Shown: positions 10,385-33,366 of the stretch, piece by piece | Position numbering within the stretch: the first letter of the stretch is position 1 | How the letters are laid out: each line of letters begins with the position of its first letter | Assembly (NCBI GenBank): GCA_964023275.1 | Contig: OZ029926.1 | Location: 26,311,568 to 26,375,567, forward strand | DNA length: 64,000 nt | From: Norana najaformis | Lineage: Eukaryota; Annelida; Clitellata; Crassiclitellata; Hormogastridae | Reading direction: 5' to 3' | Notes under the pieces: generated by a model | Told to the model about the DNA's origin: nothing | What the model saw: the letters and a program-made list of their open reading frames with translations, nothing else | Databases searched by the model: none | Program-made: the position numbers and the translations under genes

Positions 10385-11215
10385 CTGAGGGAGATAGAGG
10401 GTCAGGAATTTTCAGTCGATAGCTATTGGAACAGTGTACAAATTTCTTTTAGGTCTTTCGTCGGCACCCGTTTGTTCTTCAAAATCATGTTGTGTTCTAA
10501 TTACAGCTGCATTAGTAATCATAATCGTTAACGGAATTCTACCTGGCAACGGATTATGATTTTGGATCGCGATTTTCACTTATGGCTGATGGCTTGGGTA
10601 TTATTGATAACGGCGCTCTAGAAGTCTTTAGATTAGATTAGATTAGAACTCGAGATTTTTACAACGCCCAAAGAAAGCTGGGACGCGGGAATCAGCTTAT
10701 TCATAGGGGCTCAGTCAAAAAAATAGATAAGCAGGAAGGTCCAGGGAAGGTCCAGGTTCGGTTCCAGGTCAAGATCCCAATCAGGTAGGTAGACAGTCAG
10801 ACGGCTACGGGGGACTGTCTTTGGAACTGAAGAGGTAAGATATATAAGGGGAAGAGGAGGAATCAGGATAGGATTTGTGAGAGGAGCGTTTTCAGTTTTG
10901 AGTGGTAGACCTGTGAAGAGATTGCAATTGCTAAGTGGTGAAGTATTGGTGAGTTCGAAGTTCGTAAGATGGATCAGATAAATGTCCTAATTCTGGCGGA
11001 GTTTATTCCAAAAGAATGGAACAGCTACGGTTATTGAGCTGTTTCCAAATTTAAAGAATGAGGTTGATGGAAGGCAGAGAAGCGTTAGGGCAGAAGAGGA
11101 TCGAGTTGAACGGAGTGATTGGATTGTGAACAACTGATGAAGATAGGAGGATTGGGAGGGTTAAAGTGTGTTGTAGGTCATTGATAGGACTTTGTATTCT
11201 ATTCGTTATCACAGA
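10385..11215 (-). mobile_element. LINE 3' fragments (same family as 55060-56770)
   Basis: Plus-strand sequence at about 10640-11210 parallels 55190-55670: the same CGCCC, CAGTCAAAA, AGACGGCTACGG, TTTTCAGTTTTGAGTG and ATTCTGGCGG landmarks in the same order. It is therefore a minus-strand LINE 3' end. A short separate piece at 10385-10425 matches about 56035-56070 of the long copy. No intact frame remains. Confidence 0.8.
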
Positions 11216-11536
11216 CTAATCTGCTTGAGCGACTTCTTGCGCTTATTCTGCTTCTAAAATATTGTTTCCTATCAAACTCTGCTATCAAGGCAACATCATA
11301 CTTTAGGATTCATCTATGTCGTGCTAGAAGTGGGCCCCCTTCGGGACCGCCTTCGTTCCGGAACCGATATTGAACCACATCGTCGGAAATAATGTAAACG
11401 TCCATATCTCGGGTTTTATAGGTCGCGCTTCGGACTATATGCCTAATAGCCTATACAGATAGGTTCCGAGATATAGGCCTATCATATAGGCAGCAGCCTC
11501 AAGGCCGTGATAGTCAGTCATCCGGTTTAGTCTACA

Positions 11537-11578
11537 GGCAGGCAGGCAGAGGCAGAGAGAAGGAGGGAGGGAGGGAGA
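11537..11578. repeat. GGCA/GGGA simple repeat
   Basis: Short runs of GGCA then GGGA tetranucleotides. Confidence 0.8.
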
Positions 11579-11673
11579 TCTTAAGTAATTCAAGAACGCA
11601 TTATTACTTAGATTCGTCTGAAGGTCAGAACCTATTGTACAGCAGCATATGCTACGCAGACATCAGTTTGACC

Positions 11674-11738
11674 TATGTCATGTGAAGCACTATAATCACG
11701 TCATGTGAAGCAATATAATTACGTCATGTGAAACACCG
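11674..11738. repeat. tandem repeat, three copies with TCATGTGAA core
   Basis: The unit (A)CGTCATGTGAAGCA is repeated three times at about 28-bp spacing, separated by TATAAT-like spacers. Confidence 0.75.
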
Positions 11739-12354
11739 TCATCGAGCAGACGTCATCATCATCATCGGCTCTGTGTTGCGTACATCTATGAACAGATTGT
11801 GGTTTTCAAGGTCTCTCTTGGACTACGATGACTTCCTGTCGGTGATGTGCCCCACTCTGCTCACTCCACACAGATCATTATGTCATACATAACGGAAAAA
11901 TATACTAATTACCCTAACCCCCACCTACCGCGTTCATCCAGGTTTCCATGACCGAAAATCGTGCTGCAACTGACGCCTAGAGATAAACCATCCCCCCAAC
12001 CAGCCGCCAGTCAGTGCTATTGGCTAAACTACTAAAAATAGAGAGATGATGGGTGGTTGCCTCGTTTCCGAAACAACATTTCCACGGTTGAATTTTCCAT
12101 TAGGTCACTTCACAAGGTCACATGTCTAAGCATCGCTCCCCACAAATGCGCCCACGCAGACCCAAGCCCCTTATGATGTCATTTGGCTGTTTGCCAGAGA
12201 GCTGTCATCGTGCTGGTTGACACAGTTACAGGGCTTCGTTGCTGACATTGTCAACAGCCGCGCGATATGCTTGAATCAAAAGAAGACTTCTAACTGCAGG
12301 CGATCAAAAACATTCTGTTGCATTTTGATGGAATATAACGTTGCTACTCTGAAT
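11739..12354. other. non-coding stretch, no gene recognised
   Basis: No open frame with splice support and no repeat family recognised on inspection. Confidence 0.5.
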
Positions 12355-12560
12355 TGTGGGACGTGGTGGTGTAATGGTATGTTCGATGCATCGTAACCGG
12401 AGGGTCGCAGGTTCGAATCTACCTGACGCCACTGCGTAGCGACCTTGGACAAGTTGCTCACCCACAGTTGTCTGTGAGGAAGGCAACGGGAAACCACCTC
12501 ACTCATCTCATCCCCGGGTGGCATAAAGCCAATGGACCTGCCTTCGGGCAGAAAACTCAT
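12355..12560 (+). mobile_element. tRNA-derived SINE
   Basis: The head carries an A-box-like TGGTGTAATGG at about 12367 and a B-box GGTTCGAATCT at about 12410. The two ends of the head can pair as a 7-bp acceptor-like stem (GTGGTGT with ACGCCAC). The T-arm does not fold correctly, so it is not a working tRNA gene. A non-tRNA body of about 130 bp follows. Confidence 0.7.
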
Positions 12561-12639
12561 CATCACTCTGAATTGAGGAACGACAGGAATAGGCGTAACC
12601 TTACATGCGTGAGTATGAGCATTGTTATACTTAGCTGCT

Positions 12640-12725
12640 GAGGTTGATTTTAGCGTAATCGTAATCGTAAGCTTTAGATTTCTACAGCGCCCGGCGAAAG
12701 CTAGTCCCAGCAATCAGCTTATGGA
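12640..12725 (-). mobile_element. LINE 3'-tail fragment
   Basis: The (AATCG)-type motif followed by TTCTACAGCGCCCGGCGAAA and CAGCTTAT resembles the 3' ends of LINE copies at 15540 and 52860 in this window. Confidence 0.6.
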
Positions 12726-12769
12726 CTCGAAGTAAAGCATCCCATATCCAACCGAGGACGTAGAAGAGC

Positions 12770-12905
12770 GTTCATATCCTGTTTGGCCCTTGAACCGGCA
12801 CTAGACGAGTCCCGAGGCCGCAAGGGTAGCCGGTGTGTCGCAGGACTTGCTGTTTACCTCATAGCTGACGCCGGTGGCAACGGCTACTGCTAGGTGACAG
12901 ATGAG
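12770..12905 (-). mobile_element. SINE fragment (family B)
   Basis: The reverse complement shares GCAAGTCCTGCGA, a GTAAAC block, and TTCAAGGGCC with 37885-38115, in the same order. It is a body fragment lacking the tRNA-like head. Confidence 0.7.
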
Positions 12906-13769
12906 ACAGGTTCTAGGAAATCCAGAAAACCTGTGAAAGCTCTGTGTAAAGCCGTTTTAAGCCACACTTGATGTTATTTGCAGTTTATAATTTAATTTTG
13001 AAGTCTGATGTACAAAATTCCTCTTTTTAGCGGACTATACTAAATATGGCCAGGGAGTCGTTACGAAGAAGTAGGCCTGATAATGTTCTGAATCAAGACG
13101 ATAGGCAAATCCAAGACCCATTTGCACAAGTTTAATCTCTTCTTATCGCAGAATATCGAAACGTCTCGCAGTTTAATTTAGGCTGAGGTTCAATGACGAG
13201 CGCTGGTAGTTTGAATAAATGTTTTCCTTTAGAGTTCCGAAGTTGAAACTGATTGTTTCGAAGTCTGGAACATGCGGTGCATAAATTTCAAAGCAGATAG
13301 CTGGTTACGTGTATATTCGGTACACTTCATAAACCAGAATGATTTGACCAAAGTGGTGAGGAAGTTTGACTGAAGGAAGGTCAGGCTTACAAATGTTTGC
13401 TTACTATGCGATTTGTACAGTGTCAACCCGTGCCAGCCTCACCATTCTTAGTTGGTCTCCTATATCACTCAGTGCCTCTGACGAATGTTAATTATTTGTT
13501 TTTGTGCTTTTCATTAGCCTGGACTTGATCACCCTACGAAGATATGTTGTCGAATGAGGTCCTTCACCACCACTTAACTCCATATTAGGTTTCTGCGCAT
13601 GGAATGCAGGGCTGGCCCGAGAAATTAACAGATCTCGTAAATAACTTTAGCCATGAACGAAAACCCCTTCAATTCCAGTATCTGTCAAATGAGTATTTAG
13701 AGCTTCCGCAGTACTTTGATATTTGCATCTCATCTTCAAATCATCTTCAGTCCAGCATCTCATCTGCAG
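12906..13769. other. non-coding stretch; possible upstream part of the orphan exon
   Basis: No convincing exon. An open frame from 13604 enters the next feature in a different frame. Confidence 0.45.
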
Positions 13770-14031
13770 AAGCACTACAAGCCATTCAGAGCTCCAAAGG
13801 CAGAACTACGCCAGAGCCTCTCGTTTCAGGGCTACTGTATCTTTCTTCGACCGAATCAGTAGCAACTGTTACAGCAAGCGCATCTCGAGAACCCACAGAT
13901 CACCGTTATTCCATGCCAAGCCCTCGTATACACTGGGGCAGGATGTGGACATTGATAGTGTTTCATATGCAAGGCAACACGATGATTTTGAGGAAGCCAG
14001 TTCTGTCTGCTATGACAACAGGACTACATGA
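13770..14031 (+). CDS. possible orphan 3'-terminal exon, unknown protein
   Basis: After an acceptor-like TCATCTGCAG at 13760-13769 one frame runs 87 codons to a TGA at 14029-14031. It contains RQNYARASRFRATVSFFDR, then SYTLGQDVDIDSVSY and ends DFEEASSVCYDNRTT. In-frame stops lie just upstream, so splicing is required. A second frame (13604-14089) is open over the same DNA, and I cannot exclude that it is the coding one. The acidic tyrosine-containing end resembles a receptor tail, loosely like the exon at 534-714, but no family is recognised. Confidence 0.28.
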
Positions 14032-14944
14032 CTATGACTACATGAATATATGGCGTCTTTGTCATGATTTATTGATAATGTTTCTTTAGCTGGATTTGTT
14101 ACGAGATTGTTAGAAACTGAACTGTCTTGGGAGGTGATATGCCTTGGTTCACCACAATTTGTGAGGCAACAGGATCTCACCTGAAGTGACTTTGGCTTTA
14201 CTTAAATGAAGGGCAGATGTGACCTGATTTCTCCTTCGCGTGATGTTATTGCTATGTGTAAATGAGCAGACAGTTCCATCCAGAAAGTTGTAGGACCAGG
14301 TCAAAAGATATACTTAGCAATAATGCAACAATGCCTGTCAAAATTTTTATTTTGTCACATTTCATTGGGCTGCGGAATTTTTGTGACTTTTGCTGAGCAC
14401 AGACTGGAAACCACGCAAATAAACAATAACCATGTAATTCCGATCAGGTCCGTTGCCTCACAATACATTGAAAGTCGGCTGCTTCACCAATGCTAAACTT
14501 ATACACTAGATTTAGACTTGGGCGTATACAAGGTGAAGACGTTCTCTATGCTTGATAAGAAACTGATCTTGGGGGCAGCGAACTGTTACTTGGTCTCTAG
14601 GCCTATGTTTCCTTTGTAAATGACAACAGTTTTATTAATAGTGTTATTATTGCTACAGTTATTATTGGCAAGATACTGCTGAGATTGCTGTAATAAATGC
14701 AATTTGTTGTGTGTTTATTTCTTTCGGTGTCTGCGATGATGATGATGACGATGATGTTGACGATGATGATCTTGCGTTTGAAAATAGTCAGTTTAAATGG
14801 ATCCTGAACTATCCAAAATGTTCTAGGTAGTAAACCCAAATACTGCGAATGCCTGTTGTAGCAGCCTTCGCTAGAGTTCTGCAGTCGTAGTTCAGGTGAA
14901 GACCGGAGAACTGCCAGAGACTTTTGAAGACAAGTCGACGTGAG
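14032..14944. other. non-coding stretch, no gene recognised
   Basis: AT-rich, with a GATGAT microsatellite-like patch near 14735-14770. No supported exon. Confidence 0.5.
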
Positions 14945-15540
14945 GCTTTATTATCGTAGTCGTAATCGTAAACTCCAAATGTCTAAAGCGCTGCTTAAAA
15001 GCTAAGCTCAAGGCACCAGCTTATTCATGAGCGCTGCGTCAAGTCAGTAGGGTTGTCGACAGGTGCCATGTCAAGAATCAAGTCCGGTTGTCAGAAAACC
15101 AGGCAGAGGAGGTCAGGGTGGATTGTGTTTAAGCTGAAACAAATGAGAAGGCAGCGGATTCTACGTATGTTACGAATACATAGTCTTGGCATCATACTGA
15201 TTAGTTGGAACTAATTCAAAAACCAATCAGTTGGGCCGGAGACAAGGGTTAGGCCCATTAGGTCCGCACCCCAACTGCCTAGGCAGATGAACTGTTGATA
15301 GCCGACGTGTCTATCTGTTGCCCTGGCGACGCATCACAAGGCGGCTTCAACAGTTGTAAGCCCAATGCATGACGGCGCTTTCTCTAGCTCTTCTAATCGT
15401 AACCTCGACAATTTCTAAAGCGCTGCTTTAAATCTAAGCGCAACCAACCAACTTTTTCACGAGCTCTAGCGTCAAGTCCAAGGGTTGTCCAAAGATGCCA
15501 TGTGAAGAACAAAATCCGGTTGCCAGAAGATCCGATACAG
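14945..15540 (-). mobile_element. two related LINE-tail fragments
   Basis: 14950-15090 and 15395-15520 share TCGTAA, TCTAAAGCGCTGCTT, GCGTCAAGTC, AGGGTTGTC and TGCCATGTGAAGAA-type blocks in the same order. They are two copies of one 3' tail, separated by about 300 bp of unassigned sequence. Confidence 0.6.
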
Positions 15541-15880
15541 ACAGAATCGTAATCGTAAACTCGAGCGCCCGACGAAAGCTAGGTCGCGAGAACCAGCTCA
15601 TTTACATGCGTTCAATCAAAACAAAATCGATAGGCAAGAAGGGTTCGGTTCCAAGTTGAGATCCAAGAGTCAGGCAGACAGGCAGTGAGACGGTTACGGT
15701 AGGTGATGCTCGGTGCTGGAACTGAGGGATACATGCAGATAAGGAGAAGAGGACGAATCAGGATAGGATCTGCGCAAGAGGAGGGGACAGAGGAGCTGTC
15801 ACGGTGGTTTTGTTTAGGTTGAGAGAAATGGGAAGGCGGCGGATTGGATGGACTGCGATTAAGATGAACAATGAACAACC
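15541..15880 (-). mobile_element. LINE 3' fragment (same family as 55060-56770)
   Basis: Shares CGTAATCGTAAACTCGAG, AACCAGCTCATT, CAATCAAAACAAAATCGATA and AATCAGGATAGGAT landmarks with 52860-53110 and 55190-55350. Confidence 0.75.
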
Positions 15881-15931
15881 GTTTATTGAACACCACTAAA
15901 GAAAAGCAAATGTTATTACAGTCCAGTCACT

Positions 15932-15941
15932 CAGAGAGAGA

Positions 15942-15980
<39 letters not shown>
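15932..15980. repeat. (AG)n microsatellite
   Basis: About 24 AG units with one GG interruption. Confidence 0.95.
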
Positions 15981-15983
<3 letters not shown>

Positions 15984-16369
15984 CATTAATAGGCATCCAA
16001 AGGTGAGATCAAAAGGACATCAAGTCCCGCTAACAGAGTCATCTAATTTCTTAGACAAATTTCAAGACAGCACATTTAACATGGTTGGTCCAGCGTATAG
16101 CAGAGAAAATTGTCTTGTGTGTTAGTGCGAGCAAATTCCTTACACAAGTTTCCTGCGGATCTTGTGTAATGGGTATGGACATCTGATGCATGGATCAATA
16201 AAGGGCGACGGAAGCAGTTTGTTAGTAAACCGGTATATAAACACATTAGTTTGTAGCTTAGTAAATATAATCAAGTGTCAATATTTCCAGGTTGCTAAAA
16301 GTTGACCCTGAGCTGGTGCGTGCAGGTAGTCTACTGACTGTGCGTATAGCATGCTTCTGCAGAGTAATC

Positions 16370-18830
16370 AGGCATTTAAGCTAGCGGTGTAATTAGAAGT
16401 CCATGTGATATTACAGTATGAGAGATATAGATAGATCATGAAATCGTATAAATGAATTAATATGTTTTTCGGTAAAATATATGTTATGCGGGATAATATT
16501 CCAATGCTTTTGGAGATTTTTTGGCAATTTGAATTGTGCGGTCTTTCCAAGGAAGATGCTGACCCAGATATACTGCAAAAAAATTCAAGGACGACACTTG
16601 CGAGGTAGTTTTACAGTTGATGTTAACAAATCAAATCACAGTCACCTGGAACATATTGACGATGAGCGAAACAATATGAAGTTGGTTTTATCAATATTCA
16701 AGGACAGCTTGTTTGCTCTAAGCCATTCAAAAATTGTTTCTAATTCGTGATTTACTTTTTTGAGTAAAACATTCAAAGACTTATCAGAAGCAAAAACATT
16801 AGTGTCATCAGCAAAGAGGATGTATGGCAGTAGGAATGAAGTTTACTGATGTCATTGATATAAACTAAAAAGAGCAAGAGACTCAGAATCGAGCCTTGAG
16901 GAACTCCACATTGAATGGTCTTCAACTGGGATTTGCAACCACAAAACCAACTGCCTTCTGTTGCATAGGTAGCTAGAGAACCACTGTAGGCAAATCCCAC
17001 GTATACCAGTGTTCTAATTTGCTTATTAAAATTCTGTGGTTCACTGTATCAAACGCCTTCGATAAATCAAAGAAAATCTCTGTAGAAAATAGATTATTAT
17101 TCATCTCTTTGGAAATTTTGTTCTCCATTTCTATCAGGGCCATGGAGGTGGAATGGCGAGAATGAAAACCATGTTAGTTTGGTGTTGAGGTTTTTAGATG
17201 TCATGTAAATGGTTACTCGATCACATACTATTTTTCAAAATATTTTTGCAAAATAGGGAAGAACAGAGGTGGGTCTGTAATTATTAAATCTATTTTTCTC
17301 ACCAGATTTCAAAACAGGGGTTACTTTGGCAATTTTTAATTCATCAGGTACTTTCCTGTAAGAATTGAGCAGTTTATAATGTTAGCAAGCGGTGCTGCGA
17401 GAGCTTCTATGGCTGTTTTGGCCACTTGTGGGTTGATATCATCAATGCCACTGCTATGTGTCGTATGCAATTGGTTTGCTATGCTGATAATTTCTGATGG
17501 TGTAGTTAAAGTAATTGCAATAGGAGAAGCTGGTGAAGTTATTAAAAACTCATTAAAGGTTTTATTGCTTTTTTGATCTCTGAGGCCAAGTTGCCCCTAT
17601 ATTAGTGAAATAATCGTTAAATTTTTCAGCTATGAGGTCTTTCTCACGTATTTCGAAGCCATCTACGGCAAACGAATCTGCGGTAATGGAATTACTACTA
17701 TTCTGAAGTAGGCCTAAACCCTAATCACTGGCCATGTTTTCCGTAGATCATTTTCACAATTCATGATTTTTAAGAGTAGTAATTCTTCTCTGCCATTTTC
17801 CTCAGTTGTTTAAACTTATTTCAATAAACAGTAAATGTTTTCTTACTGGCGTCCGTTGGGTTCTTATGATATTTTAGGTTGAATATGACCTTTCTCCTGC
17901 ATGATTTAAGTAGCGCCACTGTCATCCAAGGTGGTTTAAATATGCGTATAGGGCGAATTGTTTAAATATACATCTAGGGCGAATTGTTTAAATATACATC
18001 TAGGGCGAATTGTTTAAATATGCATTTAGGGCGAATAGGCCCACTATAACAATAAAGCGGAAAAAGCCTTGTCGTATGAATGCTTGTATTTCTGCATGAA
18101 TAGTGTAGGCCTACGCCAGGGATGGATCGTCAGTAGCACAGGCCATATAAATGTCTGACCAGTCAGTATTACTCAATAAATCGTGAAATGTACTTATGGT
18201 CTGGTCTTTAGTTGTTCTTTTTGCATAGGCAGTAGGTGCAGAAGTCCTAATAGGTGAAAGATCACCATACAGTATAATAGGAAAATGATCTGAAATATCA
18301 TTCACCAAGACCGCAGAATCAAACTTATCAAGAAATGAATTTGTAAATATATGATCAGTTAAAGTCGCAGTTTCAGAAGTAACTCGAGTAGGCCGTAGTA
18401 TGGTTGGCTGAAAGTAATAGGATGATAGGGTATTAAAAATATGCGAGTGGGATGATGAGCCTTAATTTGTAATAAGTCTATGTTATAATCTCCCACTAAA
18501 AACAATTTATTATTCGTAAGGGTTAACTGTGATAATAAGTGATCAAGGTCCTCATGAAACATATCAATGCCAGGTCCATGTGGTCGATATATTGCGCCAA
18601 TTATAATATCTTTTTCTTTAGTCTACTGCAACCTTGTAAACTGGCTCTCATAAGTTTTATTACGCGAGCAAGTCCAAGGCTTTTCAACAACCTCAAATAC
18701 AATGTCCTCTCTTATAAAGAACCCAACCCCACCACTCTTCCACCCTCCATGCTTTTGTGTGTGAAATGGTACGATTAAAATCGTCGATTTCTGTCAGGGT
18801 GGGGCTATAGTTTTGAATGGAAAGCTTAAG
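16370..18830 (-). mobile_element. degenerate non-LTR retrotransposon with endonuclease and reverse transcriptase
   Basis: Reading the minus strand 5' to 3': an AP-endonuclease region with AIYRPHGPG near 18590, LVGDYNIDLL near 18500 and NDISDHFPI near 18300. Reverse-transcriptase blocks follow: NYRPTSVLPYFAKIF (about 17280), GFHSRHSTSMALIE and FFDLSKAFDTVNHRIL (17160-17040), CGVPQGSIL and YINDI (about 16900), and KISKSIGILSRITYILPK with YLSYCN (16530-16400). The order is that of a jockey/CR1-clade LINE, nearly full length for the second ORF. Several frameshifts separate the blocks and the catalytic YADD region is damaged, so it is a pseudogene. Confidence 0.9.
17935..18028. repeat. 26-bp tandem repeat inside the LINE
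   Basis: The unit AGGGCGAATTGTTTAAATAT plus six bases occurs three times with a partial fourth, between the endonuclease and reverse-transcriptase parts of the element. Confidence 0.9.
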
Positions 18831-19934
18831 CAATAATGGATAGAGGGGATTGAGACAGTTGATGGTGAACGACAGAAGGGAAAGAGAGACGAAGAAGTTG
18901 CCAAAAATATACAAAAGAAATAAAAACGCACAGATTTATTTCTTTTGTGCGTTGAAGAAGCTAGAGGTCACACGATAAATTACGCCTATTAAGCACCAAT
19001 ATTACGTTTCGCAATAGTTAGTCATTAAAGAAATTGTTTGTGACGCAAAAAGCAATAATCTCTTCTTATACATGGTCTGAGAATAGTACAACATGGCGGT
19101 GTGAAGGGTCTGTTGGATGGTTTTCCAAATGAGAAATATATTACATTTAAAACGTTCCAGCCGTTTTCTCTCAAATTGTCCTTTTGACTCCTTGGTCACG
19201 TAAGGAAAATTATTTGCGTCTTCTATGTTCTTTGAGCGACAAAATCACGCAGGTTCTCATGATTGGTATTTTGACAAACATGGGAGGACCAGTCGCCCCT
19301 ACTGTAGGCCAGTTCAACTTAAATTAGACATAATGAGTATATATCACGTGAGATCCTTCACCACCGTTGTTGGTTTGAGTGGGTTCCACGCCATGCAAGG
19401 TCCTCGTGTACGGACCGTGCTAGTCGGAGATTCAGATCTCTGAAATTTATAGCCAATAAAATTCTTGATACAAAGACTGCCCATTGAGAAGTGTAATAAG
19501 TTGACTGCTAACAGGCGCTGACTGCAAAATGAGTCATTTAAGAATTGAAGCACTGTAAAGAATATAAGTTTCACTATTGCACATGGGGAAGTTGGAGAAA
19601 TTTTAGACTGCAAGTTATACGCATAATCGAACATTGTTGCCCTACAACTGATGAGATGTACAGTTCTGTAAATCCTGCCTAGTTAAGGTGAATCTCTGTG
19701 ATTACAACAGGTTATGGTTTGCTCTTGTTCTTACTACTCGTATCTGTGGGCAAAACATGACATCTGTGACTCAAAGGTTGCCTGGAAACTGACCCACAAA
19801 CTTTGGCATTGCATCTGGTTGTAGGTCTTTACCAAACAGATAAACTTTTGCTCTACTAGAAAGACTTCAGTTCCCAGAGCTATGTTCTTGTATGTGATTT
19901 TTTGTTTTTAGTGCAGAAATCAAAATCAATAGAT
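18831..19934. other. upstream region of cullin-2
   Basis: No exon recognised; the 5' UTR and promoter of cullin-2 are presumably here. A copy of the dispersed CCACGCCAT repeat lies at about 19345-19425. Confidence 0.5.
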
Positions 19935-31815
<11,881 letters not shown>

Positions 31816-32961
31816 GACCTGAGCGAGTCGTCGCTTTGGCACCACAACATATTGACGATGTTTTGTGATATGTACATAATGTGGACCTGTTAGCTTTTCA
31901 GACGTTCGGAGGAACACTAGCATCTAAACAATCCTGCTTTTGACGGACGACGAATTTTGGAATCTGAAACTTCATTATCAGCTGCGTTGCTGGGGTCTTC
32001 TGCTTTTCTCATTATAATATACAGTTGTTTAAATTTTGCAAAAGTTGATAGTAAAAGCTTTAACATTCTTTTCTGCTGTGCTGTCTATCTTCATCCAACT
32101 GTGCATTAATTTATCTTGTTAGGTTTGCTAAACTTCTCTCTCTGAATCAATATTTATAGAGAACAGTCTGTCCTTTTCTGGATTTTCTATCTGCATTTTT
32201 CTTGTTGGCAAATGATTAGGCAGTATGACTGATAAACCAACAGTTCTTCCAACGCCGTTGCTGCATCTATCACAAATTATTACTGTTACATTCTATGGTC
32301 ATGTTTTCGAACGCAGGTTTGCTGTTCAATGTGTCGAGCAGCACACGGCCAGCATAGTTTATTCAACTACATCTGCTCAATTTGCAATCTATGGCCTGGA
32401 TTATATGATGGCTGTTGTCGTTTGCACAACTTAACTGGCTATATAATTGCAATCGTGCAAAAGGCTATTTCCTATGGCCTTTAAATGCAATGGAAAATTT
32501 GATCTGGTATCACCAGGAGACATGGACGAGCTTTTTCAGTTTTTTTCTGCTGCATCATCCCATTCTCAGAACTGTTCCTCATCTGTTTAGCTAAGCTTTT
32601 GATGTTCTTTTTCAGCAGATTACCTACCACTGGGACTAAACTTTAGGAAATTGACCTGACCTTTTGCTAGGCCTGGCATGGTTTGAAATCTTGGATGGGA
32701 AGATGACGTCAGAGTTAGGCTATTTCAGTTTCCACTGTCTGGCTTGAACAATTTTCTCAGACCAGTCTACTATTGTGTTAATCTATCGGTTTTAACATTT
32801 TCAACGAACAAAGTGAGATTGTTCCTGTTTTTGTCTATCCATCCTTTAATTGCCTCTTCTGTCCTTAGATCAATTTTTATTTTTCTTCTGGTTTCCTTTG
32901 TGGTTTACCTGGCGCGTCTCTTTCCAATAGATCACCTCCTAAAGCTACAGTCAGCCGTGGT
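31816..32961. other. cullin-2 3' flank
   Basis: Probable 3' UTR followed by intergenic DNA. No supported exon; open frames of 69-80 codons here are hydrophobic chance frames. Confidence 0.5.
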
Positions 32962-33366
32962 GCATCTGTTGGCTGGACAAACCTAAACAAGATATGGAAA
33001 CCCGCACTTCAGAATGGGAAGTCTTCGTCAGTGGAAAACTTCCAACCGACGCCCAAAATCATTTACTTGACCAGAGTCACGTCTACGTGAATTCGGTCGA
33101 CTTCAGTGTCAAGACGATTGAACCGTTGTTTGTTTACTTCCAGAATGCAACAAATAAGTGCTCTGTGGAAAGCATTGAGTTCAGCCAAGAAATCCCAATA
33201 CCTTGCGAGGGCCAAAAATGCAAAGACCACTTTATACAATGGATGCTTAAACAGCTGCTCTCGATCGACCTTGGACGATGCAGAAACAGTTGCTATCTAT
33301 CAAGAACAGATGCATGCATCGGTTGGCTGGCAAACCCCTAAAGAAGATGCGGAAACCACCTGTTGA
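32962..33366 (+). other. unrecognised open frames with a diverged internal duplication
   Basis: Two overlapping plus-strand frames (32994-33341 and a shorter one ending at TGA 33364-33366) cover this stretch. A segment of about 43 bp at 32962-33003 recurs, diverged, at 33316-33360; in one shared frame both read ASVGW. That frame has a TGA between the copies (near 33090). A basic helix-like run (WKALSSAKKSQYLARAKNAK) is faintly HMG-box-like, which I do not consider proof. It may be a decayed gene or repeat. Confidence 0.3.

Noticed and set aside
12363..12430. Candidate tRNA gene
   Set aside because: A and B boxes and an acceptor-like stem exist, but the T-arm stem does not pair and a SINE body follows.
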